Source: Acidimicrobiia bacterium
GTDB lineage: Bacteria > Acidobacteriota > Vicinamibacteria > Vicinamibacterales > UBA2999
DNA length: 64,000 nucleotides
Direction of reading: 5' to 3'
NCBI GenBank assembly: GCA_016871275.1
Contig: VFZG01000001.1
Location: 167,812 to 231,811, forward strand
Below, piece by piece: positions 13,032 through 24,172 of this stretch (positions are counted from its first letter, which is position 1; each line of letters starts with the position of its first letter). The position numbers and the translations under genes were made by a program. The notes under the pieces are model-generated. The model worked only from the letters and a program-made list of their open reading frames with translations, was not told the DNA's origin and made no database searches.

Positions 13032-13478
13032 CTAGGGCGACGTTTGGGGCCAGCCCCCGGACTGTTCGACGGTTACGGTGCGACGGTTGGCGCCGAGATC
13101 GGTGAGGTGAATGGCGACGGCGCCGGCGTGGCGGCGAATGAGCCGCTCGGGCCACTCCACGGCCGTCACTCCCGTGCCGGCCAGATCCTGATCGAGACCG
13201 ATGTCGTCCAGATCGGCGCGATCGAGGCGATACAGGTCGACATGAATCAGCGGCAGCCGGCCACCACGATACTCATGGACCAGCGTGAACGTGGGGCTCG
13301 TCACTTGGTCTGCCATGATGCCGAGGCCCTCGGCCAGGCCGCGCACGAACACGGTCTTGCCGGCGCCCAGATCTCCCGACAGCAGCAGTACAACGCCCGG
13401 CGCCAGGCCGGCCGCCAACCTCGACGCGATCGCTCGCGTGTCGGCCTCGGAGTTGGAGGTGAATGCGCGGGCGCTCAC
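13032..13478 (-). CDS. tsaE: tRNA threonylcarbamoyladenosine biosynthesis ATPase TsaE
   Basis: P-loop partner of TsaD/TsaB needed for the t6A37 modification of tRNAs. The 148-aa product carries Walker A GDLGAGKT at 35-42, TSPTFTLVHEY near 60-70, HVDLYRL and the late EWPERL motif, all typical. Its last residues, GGWPQTSP, are encoded by a copy of the dispersed GGGGCTGGCCCC repeat, which thus extends the C-terminus and lies over the stop. The start overlaps the end of nnr by four bases, so the two genes are translationally linked, an arrangement common in bacteria. Confidence 0.93.
   Translation of the reverse strand: MSARAFTSNSEADTRAIASRLAAGLAPGVVLLLSGDLGAGKTVFVRGLAEGLGIMADQVTSPTFTLVHEYRGGRLPLIHVDLYRLDRADLDDIGLDQDLAGTGVTAVEWPERLIRRHAGAVAIHLTDLGANRRTVTVEQSGGWPQTSP
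13038..13060. repeat. Third copy of the GGGGCTGGCCCC repeat
   Basis: CGACGTTTGGGGCCAGCCCC lies in the same orientation as the copy at 12993-13014 and overlaps the last codons of tsaE. Confidence 0.8.
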
Positions 13479-15055
13479 TCGCTCTGCTTGGTGGCGACGC
13501 GGCGGCGCGCCGTCACTTCGAGAATCGCGTCGCCGATGTGATCCACCAGATCGCCGGCGGTCATCGAGACCTCACCGTTGTCAGCATCCGCCAGCTCGCC
13601 CGCCGCGCCGTGGAGATACACCGCCAGCCTGCAGGCCGCCTGGGCGTCGAGCAATTGCGCCAGCCAGGCTCCCAGCATGCCCGCCAGTACGTCGCCAGTG
13701 CCACCGGTCGCCATACCAGGGCACCCTGTGGGATTCACGTAGACACGCTCCTCCGGCGTGACAACGAGCGTGCGATAGCCCTTCAGCACGACATACAGCT
13801 TGTGGCGTCTGGCAAAGTCCGTGGCAATGCCAATACGATCTGCTTGCAGATCCTCAACCGTACAGCCAACCAGTCGCGCCATCTCGCCAGGGTGCGGCGT
13901 GATGATCACATCGCGGCCTTCGCGGCCGACCAGCAGCGCCGGTTCATCCGCAAACGCATTCAGTGCATCGGCGTCCAGCACCAGCGGGCCTTCATACTTA
14001 TCGAGCAACTCGCGCACGAACGTCGTCACGCCCTCACCGCGCCCGAGGCCCGGTCCCGCAACGATGACGTCCGCACCGAAGTCCAGGACGTCGTCCGCCG
14101 CCGAGTAGTAGATGGTGCCCTCGGCCGTCTCGTCGAGCCCTTCGGTCATGTACTCGATACCGTGAGCCGCGATGAGGGGCTGGCAGGATCTCGGCGACGC
14201 GACCGTCACCAGCCCCGCCCCCGCGCGCAGCGCGCCCTGTGCGCACAGCACCGCGGCACCCGACTTCCCCATCGACCCGGCCACGACGAGGACGCGCCCA
14301 AAATCGCCCTTGTGCGCCTCGAGGCCGCGCGGCTGAATCAGCGCGCGCATCTGGTCGCGGGTCATGAGGTCGATGCGCGGCCCCTCGAGTTGCTCGAACA
14401 CCTCGGACGGAATGCCGATGTCGGCGATCACGACCTCGCCGGCCTTCATTTCGGCTGGCGGCAGCACCAGCGGCAACTTCGGCGCGCCCAGCGTCACGGT
14501 GACCGTCGCCTCAATCGCGTCGCCGATCAAGTCAGCGCTATCGGCCGACATGCCCGACGGCAGATCGATCGACACGATCGGCACGCCGGCTTCGTTGATG
14601 TCGGCGACGACCGTTTCGAGAAACCCCGCCAGCGGCGTCGACAGGCCAATACCGAAGATCGCATCGATGATCAGGTCGTGTCCGGCAATCTCGGCGCCGT
14701 GCAGCTCCCACGCCGTCTCGTCGGCCACTTCGACCACGGTCTGGCCGATGTTGCCGAGGATCGTCAGGTTGGTGCGCGCGTCACCCTTGACCTCGCTCAA
14801 CCGGCCGATCACGAACACCGACACGTCGAAGCCGCGCTGCAGCATCGTGCGCGCCACCACGAATCCGTCGCCGCCATTGTTGCCCTTGCCGCACACGATG
14901 GCAATCTGGCGCTCGGCAAGATCGGGATACAGGGATTCAATCGCAGCGACGACCTGGCGGCCGGCGTTCTCCATCAGGACCAGCGAGGCGATGCCGACGT
15001 CCTGGATGGCGCGACGGTCGGCCTCGCGCATCTGGTCTGCGTTGAGGATGCGCAT
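13475..15055 (-). CDS. nnr: Bifunctional NAD(P)H-hydrate epimerase / ADP-dependent dehydratase
   Basis: Repairs hydrated NADH and NADPH. The N-terminal epimerase half (1 to about 215) starts MRILNADQMREADRRAI and has GKGNNGGDG near 55-63. The C-terminal ribokinase-like dehydratase half (about 225-520) has KGDFGRVLVVAGSMGKSGAA, the ITPHPGE segment and the nucleotide-binding GGTGDVLAGM motif. The 526-aa length is normal for the fused enzyme. An ATG at 15073 would add six residues. The frame stays open well upstream, but that part overlaps the decayed LuxR gene on the other strand and is not coding. It forms an operon with tsaE. Confidence 0.94.
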   Translation of the reverse strand: MRILNADQMREADRRAIQDVGIASLVLMENAGRQVVAAIESLYPDLAERQIAIVCGKGNNGGDGFVVARTMLQRGFDVSVFVIGRLSEVKGDARTNLTILGNIGQTVVEVADETAWELHGAEIAGHDLIIDAIFGIGLSTPLAGFLETVVADINEAGVPIVSIDLPSGMSADSADLIGDAIEATVTVTLGAPKLPLVLPPAEMKAGEVVIADIGIPSEVFEQLEGPRIDLMTRDQMRALIQPRGLEAHKGDFGRVLVVAGSMGKSGAAVLCAQGALRAGAGLVTVASPRSCQPLIAAHGIEYMTEGLDETAEGTIYYSAADDVLDFGADVIVAGPGLGRGEGVTTFVRELLDKYEGPLVLDADALNAFADEPALLVGREGRDVIITPHPGEMARLVGCTVEDLQADRIGIATDFARRHKLYVVLKGYRTLVVTPEERVYVNPTGCPGMATGGTGDVLAGMLGAWLAQLLDAQAACRLAVYLHGAAGELADADNGEVSMTAGDLVDHIGDAILEVTARRRVATKQSE

Positions 15056-15163
15056 CGCTTCGAACTGTAGCATCTGGCAAGGCTCGCCGCGCGACAATGA
15101 GCGGCTTGCCTCGCCAGGGCTATTTCGCTTGGCCCACCTCCGGCGGGCGGCAACATAGCCACA

Positions 15164-15700
15164 ATGCCCCGACCCGGCGGTTCCACCACCGCTGGTGTGA
15201 AGTACCTCGCGATCTACGGCGCCTGCGGCGGCATGCTGATCGTCGCCATGCAGTTCGTGGAGTATCGCTTCCTGTTCCTCCAGTGCTCGGTCGAGGTCTA
15301 GGCGGCCATCGTCGCCGCGGCTTTCGCCGCGGTCGGCATCTGGCCGGGGCTGACAATCACCGGGCGCAAGGTGGTGGTCAAGCAAGTGCCAGTCGAAGTG
15401 CCGGTGCCGGCCGTGCCGTTCGTCACCAACCGGGCGAAGATCGACGAGCTCGGCATCACCCCACGCGAGCTGGAGGTCCTCCAGTAGATTGCCGACGGAC
15501 TGAGCAACCAGGAGAGGGCCGATCGGCTGTTGGTGAGCCAACACCCGGTGAAGACCCATACCAGCCGCGTGTTCGACAAGCTTGGGGCAAGCCGCCGGAC
15601 CCAGGCCGTCCAGCTGGCCAAGAGCCACCGCCTCATCGCCTGGATGGGTGATTTCAGGCCTGACGCCCCTTATTCGGCGCAGAATCATCCGAACGTATGA
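15164..15700 (+). pseudogene. Membrane-anchored LuxR-type regulator with two in-frame TAG stops
   Basis: One frame runs from the ATG at 15164 to the TGA at 15698 with TAG at 15299 and 15485. The translation has a transmembrane segment (AIYGACGGMLIVAMQFVEY), a second one (AAIVAAAFAAVGIWPGLTI), then a LuxR helix-turn-helix: GITPRELEVLQ, stop, IADGLSNQERADRLLVS, HPVKTHTSRVFDKLGASRR. The second stop lies where family members usually have a leucine or other hydrophobic residue. Apart from the stops the frame is preserved, so inactivation looks recent. Two-helix anchored LuxR proteins next to DUF4199 genes are, as I recall, a common pair, and the same pair is seen here. Confidence 0.8.
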
Positions 15701-15735
15701 CGACGAACCCGGGCTCTGACCGCTAGTGTGACGCC

Positions 15736-16112
15736 ATGAAAAAGACTGTCCTCGCCTTCGGTATCCTCTCGGGCGTGGTCTCGGCTGCCATGATGGCCTC
15801 GACCGTTCCCTTCATCGACACGATTGGAGTCGACAACGGCGTCTTCGTCGGCTGCACCGCCATCGTCATTTCCTTCCTGTTGGTCTACTTTGGCATCCGC
15901 TGCTACCGCGACAACGTGCCCGGAGGCCAGGTCACGTTCGCCAAGGGCGCCAGCCAGGCCGAAGTCGACGACATGATTCAACAGGATGAACAGGCCGAGC
16001 AGATGCTGGCCAACCCGCTGATCAACGCCGCGGTCACCTCTTCACCGAACCATTCCCGGTCGGCCTGGTCATGACGCTGATTGCATCGGCGATGGTGAAG
16101 GAGCAGGATGCG
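15736..16112 (+). pseudogene. DUF4199-like small membrane protein, frameshifted
   Basis: Starts MKKTVLAFGILSGVVSAAMM and has a second hydrophobic segment (VFVGCTAIVISFLLVYFGIR) and a soluble part with QAEVDDMIQQDEQ. The frame then drifts into NHSRSAWS and stops at 16074. The expected third segment, FTEPFPVGLVMTLIASAMV, is found in another frame at about 16041-16100. So a deletion or frameshift near 16020-16040 has broken the gene and shortened its middle. The first 112 residues could still be translated. Confidence 0.7.
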
Positions 16113-16274
16113 CAGAGCGTCGACCCATTCACCGACGTCCGCGAGCTCCAGAAGGCGCTGCAGGCCGCGGGCGTGACGCTGACGGCCGAAGCCGACCAAG
16201 CCACGACCGGGCCGGCGCACATTACGCTGACCGATCCGGATGGCAACCCCATCCTGATCGATCAGCACCGTTGA
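16113..16274 (+). pseudogene. C-terminal fragment of a VOC (glyoxalase-like) protein
   Basis: In the same frame as the displaced DUF4199 tail, the sequence continues DVRELQKALQAAGVTLTAE, then GPAHITLTDPDGNPILIDQH to a stop at 16272-16274. The DPDGNPI end is typical of vicinal-oxygen-chelate proteins, but the N-terminal half is missing. It closes a three-gene unit (LuxR, DUF4199, VOC) of which every member is damaged. Confidence 0.65.
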
Positions 16275-16278
16275 GCCG

Positions 16279-17454
16279 TTACCGCGCGCGCCAGGGGGCG
16301 CGGATCAGCAGCTTGGGATCCGCGCCCTGCTTCGGCACGAACTTCTGCGTGCGGCCGTACTGGTTGTCGCCGCCGTAGAGGTTGCCGGCGGAATCTACGC
16401 TGAAGGTGTGCACTTCGAGGTAGCCGTCCGGCAGGTCCGGCGGCACCAGCCACGTGTAGAGCTGATTGCCCTTGAAGTCGTACTTGATGAAGCGCAGCGG
16501 CTTCAGGTCCGTGATCCACAGGCTGTCGTCGTTGACAATGATGTCGAGCGGCAGCGAGAGGCCGGGCCACGCCTCGACGAATTCCACCGTGCCGGGCTCC
16601 CTGGTAGTCCTGAAGACGTTGATGCGGCCGCCGGATCGATCGAGCGCGTAGATGCGGTCGTTGGGCCCGAGCGCCACGGCATGCACACCGGAGAATTGTC
16701 CCGGGCCCTTGCCGTTGCTGCCGAACTCGCCAAGATATTTGAAGTCCTTGTCGATGATCATCACCCGGTGGTTGTCGAGGCCATCGGCAATCAGCACACG
16801 GCCATCGGGCAGAAATGCCACGTCTTGTGGCCTGGCGAAGTGTGTCTGGTCGTTGCCAGGCACGTTCTTCTCGCCCAGCGTCTTCAGCAGCTTCTTGCCG
16901 TCGTTCGAAAACACGTAAATCTGATGGAATGTCTCGTTGATCAGCCACACCCGCCGGTCGCGATCGTACGGGCTGATGCGAATGCGGTGCGGGCCCGGGC
17001 CGGGTGATCCCTCACACAGGCTGTCCCACTGCGTCCACCGCTCCTTCACCCGGCCGTTGGCGTCGAGCGTGTAGAGGCAGTTCTGCCACACGCGGCGATC
17101 GACGGCGTTGAGGACGTTGAACTTGATGGAGCCGGCAAAGCCCGCGAAACCGGGCGGCACCGGATCGGGCAGGCGAAACTCGCCGCGCTGCGCCACGAAG
17201 ATGCGATTGGGAGACTCCGCGAAGACGCCGGAGTTGCCGCCAAATGCGAAGCCCGGCGCGGCAAAGGGCTTATGCCAGCCGGAAACGACATCGTAGGGGC
17301 TGGGGCCGACGGGGCCAGCCGCCGTCGCCGGCTGCTGGCCTGCGAGCGCGAGAGCGCTGGCGGCGAGTACCAGGCACCCTGCCAACCAGGCGCCATGCAG
17401 CCTGGCATTGGGCAATCGGTCTACGCGTAGGCTTCCATTGGCGGACAGATGCAT
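16279..17454 (-). CDS. Secreted NHL-repeat beta-propeller protein
   Basis: A 391-aa exported protein with a signal sequence (hydrophobic core [16 protein letters not shown], residues about 23-40) and NHL repeats. Motifs include [39 protein letters not shown] and [14 protein letters not shown], spaced like blades of a six-bladed propeller. Such proteins bind ligands or act as lyases (for example peptidylamidoglycolate lyases), but no specific catalytic set can be claimed here. The ATG at 17454 overlaps the end of gcvP by 34 bases and puts about 20 residues before the hydrophobic core, so a later TTG start is possible. It is in the gcv direction and may be read through from gcvP. Confidence 0.82.
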   Translation of the reverse strand: MHLSANGSLRVDRLPNARLHGAWLAGCLVLAASALALAGQQPATAAGPVGPSPYDVVSGWHKPFAAPGFAFGGNSGVFAESPNRIFVAQRGEFRLPDPVPPGFAGFAGSIKFNVLNAVDRRVWQNCLYTLDANGRVKERWTQWDSLCEGSPGPGPHRIRISPYDRDRRVWLINETFHQIYVFSNDGKKLLKTLGEKNVPGNDQTHFARPQDVAFLPDGRVLIADGLDNHRVMIIDKDFKYLGEFGSNGKGPGQFSGVHAVALGPNDRIYALDRSGGRINVFRTTREPGTVEFVEAWPGLSLPLDIIVNDDSLWITDLKPLRFIKYDFKGNQLYTWLVPPDLPDGYLEVHTFSVDSAGNLYGGDNQYGRTQKFVPKQGADPKLLIRAPWRAR

Positions 17455-20303
17455 ATGAGGTTCCGATCGCCATAAGGATTGTCGATCCGGCCCACGCTAG
17501 GCCAGAACTTATTGGCCCGGACCCAGGGCAGCGGATAGGCTGCCTGTTCACGCGAATAGGGGTGCGACCATTCGTTGATGGAAACCGCGCTGGCAGTGTG
17601 GGGGGCATTCTTCAGGACGTTATCTGTCGCGTCCGCCTTGCCCGTCACCACGTCCTCGATCTCCTGGCGGATGGCGATCAGCGCATCGCAGAAGCGATCG
17701 AGTTCCGCCTTCGGCTCGCTCTCGGTCGGTTCAATCATCAGTGTGCCCGGCACCGGGAACGAGACCGTCGGCGCGTGAAAACCGAAGTCCATCAGCCGCT
17801 TGGCCACATCACCCTCTTCGACACCCTTGGCCTTGAAGGCGCGCAGGTCGAAGATCATCTCGTGCGCCACGCGGCCGTTCTGGCGCGTGTAGAGCACGTC
17901 GTAATGCTTCTCGAGCCTCGACTTGATGTAGTTGGCGTTGAGAATGGCGTAGCGTGTCGCGTCGGTGACGCCCGTGCCGCCGAGCATGCGGATGTAGCCG
18001 TACGAGATCAACAGGATGCTCGCGCTGCCCCACGGCGCCGCGGAGATCGGCGGGATGGCCTGCTCACCGCCGACCGTGACCAGCGGGTGGCCGGGCAGAA
18101 ACGGCGCCAGGTGCTTCGCCACACCGATCGGGCCCATTCCGGGACCGCCGCCGCCGTGCGGAATCGCGAACGTCTTATGAAGATTCAGATGGCACACGTC
18201 GGCGCCAATCGTCGCCGGGCTCGTGAGCCCGACCTGCGCGTTCATGTTGGCGCCGTCCATGTAGACCTGGCCGCCGTAGTGGTGAATGGTCGCGCAGATG
18301 TCGATGATCGAGTCCTCGAACACCCCGTGCGTCGAGGGGTAGGTGATCATCAGGCCCGCGAGATCCCTGGCGTGCTCTTCGGCCTTCTTCTTCAAATCGG
18401 CGACGTCGACGTTGCCGTTCGCATCCGACGCCACGACCACGACCTTGAAGCCGGCCATGATGGCGCTGGCCGGATTGGTGCCGTGCGCCGATGCGGGAAT
18501 CAGCACCACGTCGCGCGCGTCATCGCCGCGTGACTGGTGGTAGGCGCGCATCACCTCGAGGCCGGCAAACTCCCCCTGCGCGCCAGAGTTCGGCTGCAGC
18601 GACACCGCCGCAAAGCCCGTGATCTCGCACAGCGCGGCCTCGAGCTCGTCGGTGATCTGCCGGTAGCCCTCGACCTGGTCGGCTGGCGCGAACGGATGAA
18701 TGCGCGAGAACTCCTCCCAGGACACCGGGTACATCTCGGTGGCGGCGTTGAGCTTCATCGTGCAGGACCCGAGCGGAATCATCGACGTGTCGAGACCCAC
18801 GTCCTTACGCTCGAGGCTACGCACGTACCGCATCATCTCGCTCTCGGAGCGATGCGTATTGAAGACCGGATGCGTCAAGTACGGCGTCTTGCGCTGCAGC
18901 GCCGCCGGCCAGGTCGGACCCTCACCACCTGTCTCCAGGGCGACGGCGCCCTGGTTCTTGCCCTTCGCCATCGCGAAGATGTCGATCACGGTCACAAGAT
19001 CGTTCTGCGTGACCGTTTCGTCAAACGAGATGCCGACGGCGGTGTCGCCCACGTAGCGGAAGTTGATGCCCGCCGCTTCAGCGGCCGTGCGAATCGCCTT
19101 CGACGTCCGCACGTCGGCGACCACGCGCAGCGTGTCGAAGTAGTGCAGGTTCGTCTGCTGGTATCCAAGCGACTGCAGCGCCGTGTCGAGCGAACGCGTC
19201 AGGGCGTGCACGCGGGTCGCGATCGCCTTGATGCCGTCGGGGCCGTGATACACCGCATACATCGCCGCCATGTTGGCCAGCAGCGCCTGTGCGGTGCAGA
19301 TGTTCGACGTCGCCTTCTCGCGGCGGATGTGCTGTTCCCGCGTCTGCAGCGACATGCGGTAGGCGCGATGTCCGTGCGCGTCAATCGACACGCCGATCAC
19401 GCGGCCGGGCATGTGCCGGACGAATGCCTGGCTGGTGGCGAAGAACGCGGCGTGCGGGCCGCCGAACCCCATCGGCACGCCGAAGCGCTGCGAGTTGCCG
19501 AACACGCAGTCCGCGCCGGCCTCGCCCGGCGACGTGGCCAGCGCCAGCGCCAGCAGGTCTGTCGCCACCGCGACCTTCACGTTGGCCGCGTGCGCCCGAT
19601 CGATGAACGGCGTCAGATCGTCCAGGCGGCCGTGTTCGTCCGGATACTGCACCAGCGCGCCGAACACGCCGGGCGCATCCAGCTGCATCTGCTCGACTGG
19701 CCCGATCTTCAACTCGATGCCCAGCGGTTCGGCTCGGCTGCGCAGCACTTCGACGGTCTGCGGGAAGCAGCGGTCGGACACCAGGAACGTGCCGTGCGCG
19801 TCGCCCAGCTTCTTGCCGGACATGCGATGCAGCAGCGTCATGGCCTCGCCGGCCGCGGTGCCTTCATCCAGCAGCGACGCGTTGGCCACCGCCATCCCCG
19901 TCAGGTCGCACACCATCGTCTGGAAGTTCAGCAACGACTCGAGGCGGCCTTGCGCAATCTCCGCCTGATACGGCGTATAGGGCGTGTACCAACCCGTATT
20001 TTCGAAGAGGCAGCGGCGAATCACGCTCGGCGTCAGCGTGTCGGAATAGCCAAGGCCAATGAAGCTTCGGAACACCTTGTTCTTCCTGGCGATCGTCTTG
20101 AGGCGCGCGAGATACGTGGACTCGCTTTCGCCGTCGGGAAGAGTGAGCGCGGATGTCAGGCGGATGCTGGCGGGAATCGCTTCATCGATCAGCGCATCGA
20201 GCGACGAGGCGCCGACCGCCTTCAACATCTCCGCGACATCGTCTCCGCGCGGGCCGATGTGGCGTTTGGCAAAGGTATCGAGGGGCAAGAAAGCCTGTGT
20301 CAC
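17421..20303 (-). CDS. gcvP: Glycine dehydrogenase (decarboxylating), P protein
   Basis: Decarboxylates glycine with pyridoxal phosphate and passes the aminomethyl group to GcvH. The chosen GTG at 20303 overlaps the gcvH stop and gives 960 aa beginning [20 protein letters not shown], the normal start of full-length fused P protein. The open frame extends upstream over gcvH but is not P protein there. Both pseudo-duplicated halves are present; the PLP lysine is in [16 protein letters not shown] in the second half. GcvT, gcvH and gcvP are in one direction and in order. Confidence 0.96.
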   Translation of the reverse strand: MTQAFLPLDTFAKRHIGPRGDDVAEMLKAVGASSLDALIDEAIPASIRLTSALTLPDGESESTYLARLKTIARKNKVFRSFIGLGYSDTLTPSVIRRCLFENTGWYTPYTPYQAEIAQGRLESLLNFQTMVCDLTGMAVANASLLDEGTAAGEAMTLLHRMSGKKLGDAHGTFLVSDRCFPQTVEVLRSRAEPLGIELKIGPVEQMQLDAPGVFGALVQYPDEHGRLDDLTPFIDRAHAANVKVAVATDLLALALATSPGEAGADCVFGNSQRFGVPMGFGGPHAAFFATSQAFVRHMPGRVIGVSIDAHGHRAYRMSLQTREQHIRREKATSNICTAQALLANMAAMYAVYHGPDGIKAIATRVHALTRSLDTALQSLGYQQTNLHYFDTLRVVADVRTSKAIRTAAEAAGINFRYVGDTAVGISFDETVTQNDLVTVIDIFAMAKGKNQGAVALETGGEGPTWPAALQRKTPYLTHPVFNTHRSESEMMRYVRSLERKDVGLDTSMIPLGSCTMKLNAATEMYPVSWEEFSRIHPFAPADQVEGYRQITDELEAALCEITGFAAVSLQPNSGAQGEFAGLEVMRAYHQSRGDDARDVVLIPASAHGTNPASAIMAGFKVVVVASDANGNVDVADLKKKAEEHARDLAGLMITYPSTHGVFEDSIIDICATIHHYGGQVYMDGANMNAQVGLTSPATIGADVCHLNLHKTFAIPHGGGGPGMGPIGVAKHLAPFLPGHPLVTVGGEQAIPPISAAPWGSASILLISYGYIRMLGGTGVTDATRYAILNANYIKSRLEKHYDVLYTRQNGRVAHEMIFDLRAFKAKGVEEGDVAKRLMDFGFHAPTVSFPVPGTLMIEPTESEPKAELDRFCDALIAIRQEIEDVVTGKADATDNVLKNAPHTASAVSINEWSHPYSREQAAYPLPWVRANKFWPSVGRIDNPYGDRNLICICPPMEAYA

Positions 20304-20677
20304 TTTTGAATCAATGCCTCGTAGGCGGCCGCATCCATCAGCGTGGCCGCTTCGCCTGGGCTGCTGAGCTTCACCTTCACCATCCACGCTTCGTGCGGCT
20401 TGCTGTTGACGTGATCGGGGTGATCTTTCAGCGAGCTGTTGGCCTCGATCACCTCGCCGGTGACAGGCGCGAACAACTCCGACACCGCCTTCACGGACTC
20501 GATGGTGCCGAATACCGTGCCGGCCGTGACGGTGGAGCCCACCTCCGGCAGTTCGACGTAGACCACGTCGCCGAGCTGTTGCTGCGCGAAGTCGGTGATG
20601 CCGACGGTGCCGGTGTCACCTTCAACGCGAATCCACTCATGTTCCTTCGTGTAGTTCAGGTCGGTTGGGTAAGCCAT
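20300..20677 (-). CDS. gcvH: Glycine cleavage system H protein
   Basis: Lipoyl carrier that shuttles the aminomethyl group between P and T proteins. The 125-aa product has the expected size, the N-terminal [30 protein letters not shown], and the lipoylation lysine in [12 protein letters not shown]. It overlaps gcvP by four bases and follows gcvT by 39 bases. Confidence 0.97.
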   Translation of the reverse strand: MAYPTDLNYTKEHEWIRVEGDTGTVGITDFAQQQLGDVVYVELPEVGSTVTAGTVFGTIESVKAVSELFAPVTGEVIEANSSLKDHPDHVNSKPHEAWMVKVKLSSPGEAATLMDAAAYEALIQK

Positions 20678-20716
20678 GGATGTGTCCTGCGGGCTCGAGG
20701 TTTGCGGCCTGCCCGC

Positions 20717-21856
<1,140 letters not shown>

Positions 21857-21915
21857 GAGGGTGGCGACCGATCGAAAGGTACTATGCTATTCCATGAAGG
21901 GTCAAGGGTTGCGGC

Positions 21916-22165
21916 CTACAGTGTGTCGGTTCGAAAAACGGCGAAAGCCACAAAGAAAAGGGTCAGCACCATCAGCGGCAGGAACAGCAAGAGCGCCAGG
22001 ACCCGAGTTCCTCGATGGCCGCTTCGCCTGTCTTGTCCGCGCGGCTTCCTGAATTTCCACCACGTCTGGGGATTCTAACTCCCTTCCCGCTGCACCCACC
22101 CCCGCCGCACTCATGGCCGCACACACAACCACCCACGCGGCCAACATCGTCAGCCTTCGAGTCAT
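21916..22165 (-). pseudogene. Small secreted/membrane protein, apparent frameshift
   Basis: From the ATG at 22165 the frame encodes a signal peptide (MTRRLTMLAAWVVVCAAMSA) and ELESPDVVEIQEAARTRQ. In this frame it then runs through featureless sequence to a stop near 21902. One frame over, the same stretch encodes a clear transmembrane helix, LALLLFLPLMVLTLFFVAF, ending RTDTL and TAG at 21918-21916. One shift near 22030 would join a signal peptide to a C-terminal anchor. Family unknown. It lies just upstream of gcvT in the same direction. Confidence 0.45.
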
Positions 22166-22293
22166 GACTCCTCCGACAGTTCTCGAAGGCGGCGCCCGAC
22201 CGCGCGGCGTCACTGGGTGAGTGCGCACCCCGCCTCGCCGCCTTCACTGCGCCGGAGGCTGCCGGCAACTCGCTAGCCCACTCTTCTCTCCAA

Positions 22294-23709
22294 TCAGCTC
22301 GCGCTCTGAGACACCAGCTCCCGTGCCTGCTCGCTCAACGCGACCGGCGGCTTTACCGGTCGATAACGCAAGTACGAATTCAAGGTGTGATAACTGATGT
22401 CAAGCGCGCGACACGCCTGCCGCTTGTTGCCGGCGTTCTTCTCGAGAACGAGCCGTGCATAGCGGCTCGCCCAGGCGCGCATCGAATCGCCGCGCTGAAA
22501 CGATGGAACCAGGTGCTCGCCGTATCCCCCTCGCAGGCTCGCCGGGAGATCGTCGACGCGAATCTGCCGAGACTCCGCGGTCGCCAGCGCGCCCTCGATC
22601 ATCCGCTCGAGCTCCCGGACATTACCAGGCCAGTCGTACGCGATCAGCGTGTCCACCGCCGCTGGCGTCATCGTCAAGCGTCCTCGGCCCTCGTGCCGAG
22701 ACAGGAAGTACTGCGTGAGCTCGAGGATGTCGCCTTTGCGCATCCGCAACGGCGGCACGCGTATCTCCACCCCGCTCAACCGATAGAAGAGGTCGGTCCG
22801 GAAGAGACCGCGGTCGACGAGCCCGGCCAGCGGGCGATTCGTCGCCGCGACAATCCGGGTGTTGATCTGTCGCGCCCCGTTGCCGCCAACCCGCTCGACC
22901 GTGAGGTCCTGGATGACGCGCAGCAGCTTTGCTTGTGCGGCGGCCGACAAGTCGGAGATCTCATCAAGAAACAAGGTCCCGCCATCTGCATGCTCAAACT
23001 TGCCACGGCGGCCGCGAACGCCAGTGGCCGTGCGCTCCTCGATGCCAAACAACTCGGCCTCGATGAGCGTCTCGACCAGTGCGGCGCAGTTGATGGCCAC
23101 GAACGGGCCGTTGCGCCGCATCCCCAGCGCATGGATCTGGCGCGCGACGAGCTCCTTGCCAACTCCGCTCTCGCCTTCGATCAACACCGTGAAGTTGGTG
23201 CTCGCCACTCGCTCGACCCGCTCGCGGAGCATCCGCATCTGCTCGCTTGAACCAATCAGCGGCGCAGCGCCGTCACGATCGGCGGCAGTCAACGGCGCCG
23301 GCGTCGATGCCAGTCGCTCGGACTCGACCAGGATCGCCGCCAGACTGGCCGACGTTTCGATCAACTGGCAGGTCCAATCGTCCGGCCCCATGCGGGGATC
23401 GAACGAGGCCTCGAGCATGACTTGACGGCCCTCCTCCTTCACCGGCACACTGAAGGCTACGTAGTCCCGCGCTCGGATCGGCTGAATCGATCGCGGCGAC
23501 ATGGTGCTGGTGATCTCCTTCAGGCCGACACTCCGCACCTGAGTCAACTGCGCCAGCCGATGCGTCAGGATCAACGCCAGTCGGCGCCGATCGCTGGCGT
23601 TCAGCAGGTCGCCCGCGACGTTGCGCAGCAGGACGTCCAACCCTGCCCGCCGATCGCTGCGGCGCGGTTGCCTTCTCACACCCACCTTGCCCGCCAAGCT
23701 GTCATCCAT
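22294..23709 (-). CDS. Enhancer-binding-protein-like AAA+ regulator with a degenerate GAFTGA loop
   Basis: The 471-aa product has an N-terminal sensory region of GAF-like size (about 25-130), a sigma-54-activator AAA+ domain (about 150-380) and a C-terminal Fis-type helix-turn-helix (NKRQACRALDISYHTLNSYL). Walker A GESGVGKE is at 179-186 and Walker B GGTLFLDE near 243-250. The loop that should read GAFTGA and touch sigma-54 instead reads EERTATGVRGRRGK after AELFGI. ATP hydrolysis should be possible, but normal sigma-54 contact is doubtful. The arginine finger region (FRTDLFYRL) is intact. Neighbouring targets are not evident. Confidence 0.9.
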   Translation of the reverse strand: MDDSLAGKVGVRRQPRRSDRRAGLDVLLRNVAGDLLNASDRRRLALILTHRLAQLTQVRSVGLKEITSTMSPRSIQPIRARDYVAFSVPVKEEGRQVMLEASFDPRMGPDDWTCQLIETSASLAAILVESERLASTPAPLTAADRDGAAPLIGSSEQMRMLRERVERVASTNFTVLIEGESGVGKELVARQIHALGMRRNGPFVAINCAALVETLIEAELFGIEERTATGVRGRRGKFEHADGGTLFLDEISDLSAAAQAKLLRVIQDLTVERVGGNGARQINTRIVAATNRPLAGLVDRGLFRTDLFYRLSGVEIRVPPLRMRKGDILELTQYFLSRHEGRGRLTMTPAAVDTLIAYDWPGNVRELERMIEGALATAESRQIRVDDLPASLRGGYGEHLVPSFQRGDSMRAWASRYARLVLEKNAGNKRQACRALDISYHTLNSYLRYRPVKPPVALSEQARELVSQSAS

Positions 23710-23851
23710 AACGACGCCACCACCTACAAAGGGGATGCCAATCCGCGCATTGGACGAGAAGCAGCGTTTTGGCTGACATATCGCGCCGTCTGTTCCACAC
23801 CTGAGTAGCAGGTGCCCGAGCAGAGAAACCGGCGGGAAGCTGCTACCCGCC

Positions 23852-24172
23852 TCAAGGCGCGTCGCCCGCGATGTCGATGGATCGGTCGAAGACGACTACT
23901 CCGCGATACAGCAGCGGTTCGAGCGACGAGACGTAGCAACGCTCCAGCCGCGCTTTCATGGCCATTCGCCCGCCGGCGTTCCATAACTGGAGTTCGGTCT
24001 GCGCACCCGGACGAAGACGCGCGCTCGATTCGACCAGCGCGGCGCCTGACGAAATGTTGATGAGGATCACCGGCTGACCCGGCCGCAAGACCGCGCGGGT
24101 TGTCCACCGCGTCCCTCCGCCAGGCATGCGAGGCAGCGCCCTTCGTTCAACCGCGACGGCTACGGTTGCCAT
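23852..24172 (-). CDS. PilZ-domain protein
   Basis: A 106-aa single-domain protein. It has RRALPR near residues 10-15, fitting the RxxxR half of the c-di-GMP motif, and INISSGAALVES near 38-49, fitting (D/N)xSxxG. The spacing is normal, so binding of c-di-GMP is likely, though assigned from motifs only. The start overlaps the end of the pseudopilin gene by 13 bases. Genes at 25072-23852 therefore read comEA-like, pseudopilin, PilZ in one unit. Confidence 0.75.
   Translation of the reverse strand: MATVAVAVERRALPRMPGGGTRWTTRAVLRPGQPVILINISSGAALVESSARLRPGAQTELQLWNAGGRMAMKARLERCYVSSLEPLLYRGVVVFDRSIDIAGDAP

Noticed and set aside
15299..15487. Stop-codon reassignment of TAG
   Set aside because: TAG is used as a normal stop by other genes here (for example ligA and tsaE), so the two TAG codons in the LuxR frame are better read as mutations.
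17296..17330. Possible further copy of the GGGGCTGGCCCC repeat near GGGGCTGGGGCCGACGGGGC
   Set aside because: The match is broken by extra bases and it does not have the following AAA-YGTC; likely chance in GC-rich coding sequence.
18537..20309. A 590-codon plus-strand open frame across gcvP
   Set aside because: Antisense shadow of the glycine dehydrogenase gene; arginine/histidine-rich with no recognisable domain.
21857..21915. Glycine riboswitch before gcvT
   Set aside because: The space is too short for the aptamer, and no conserved GGAGAG-type core is seen.
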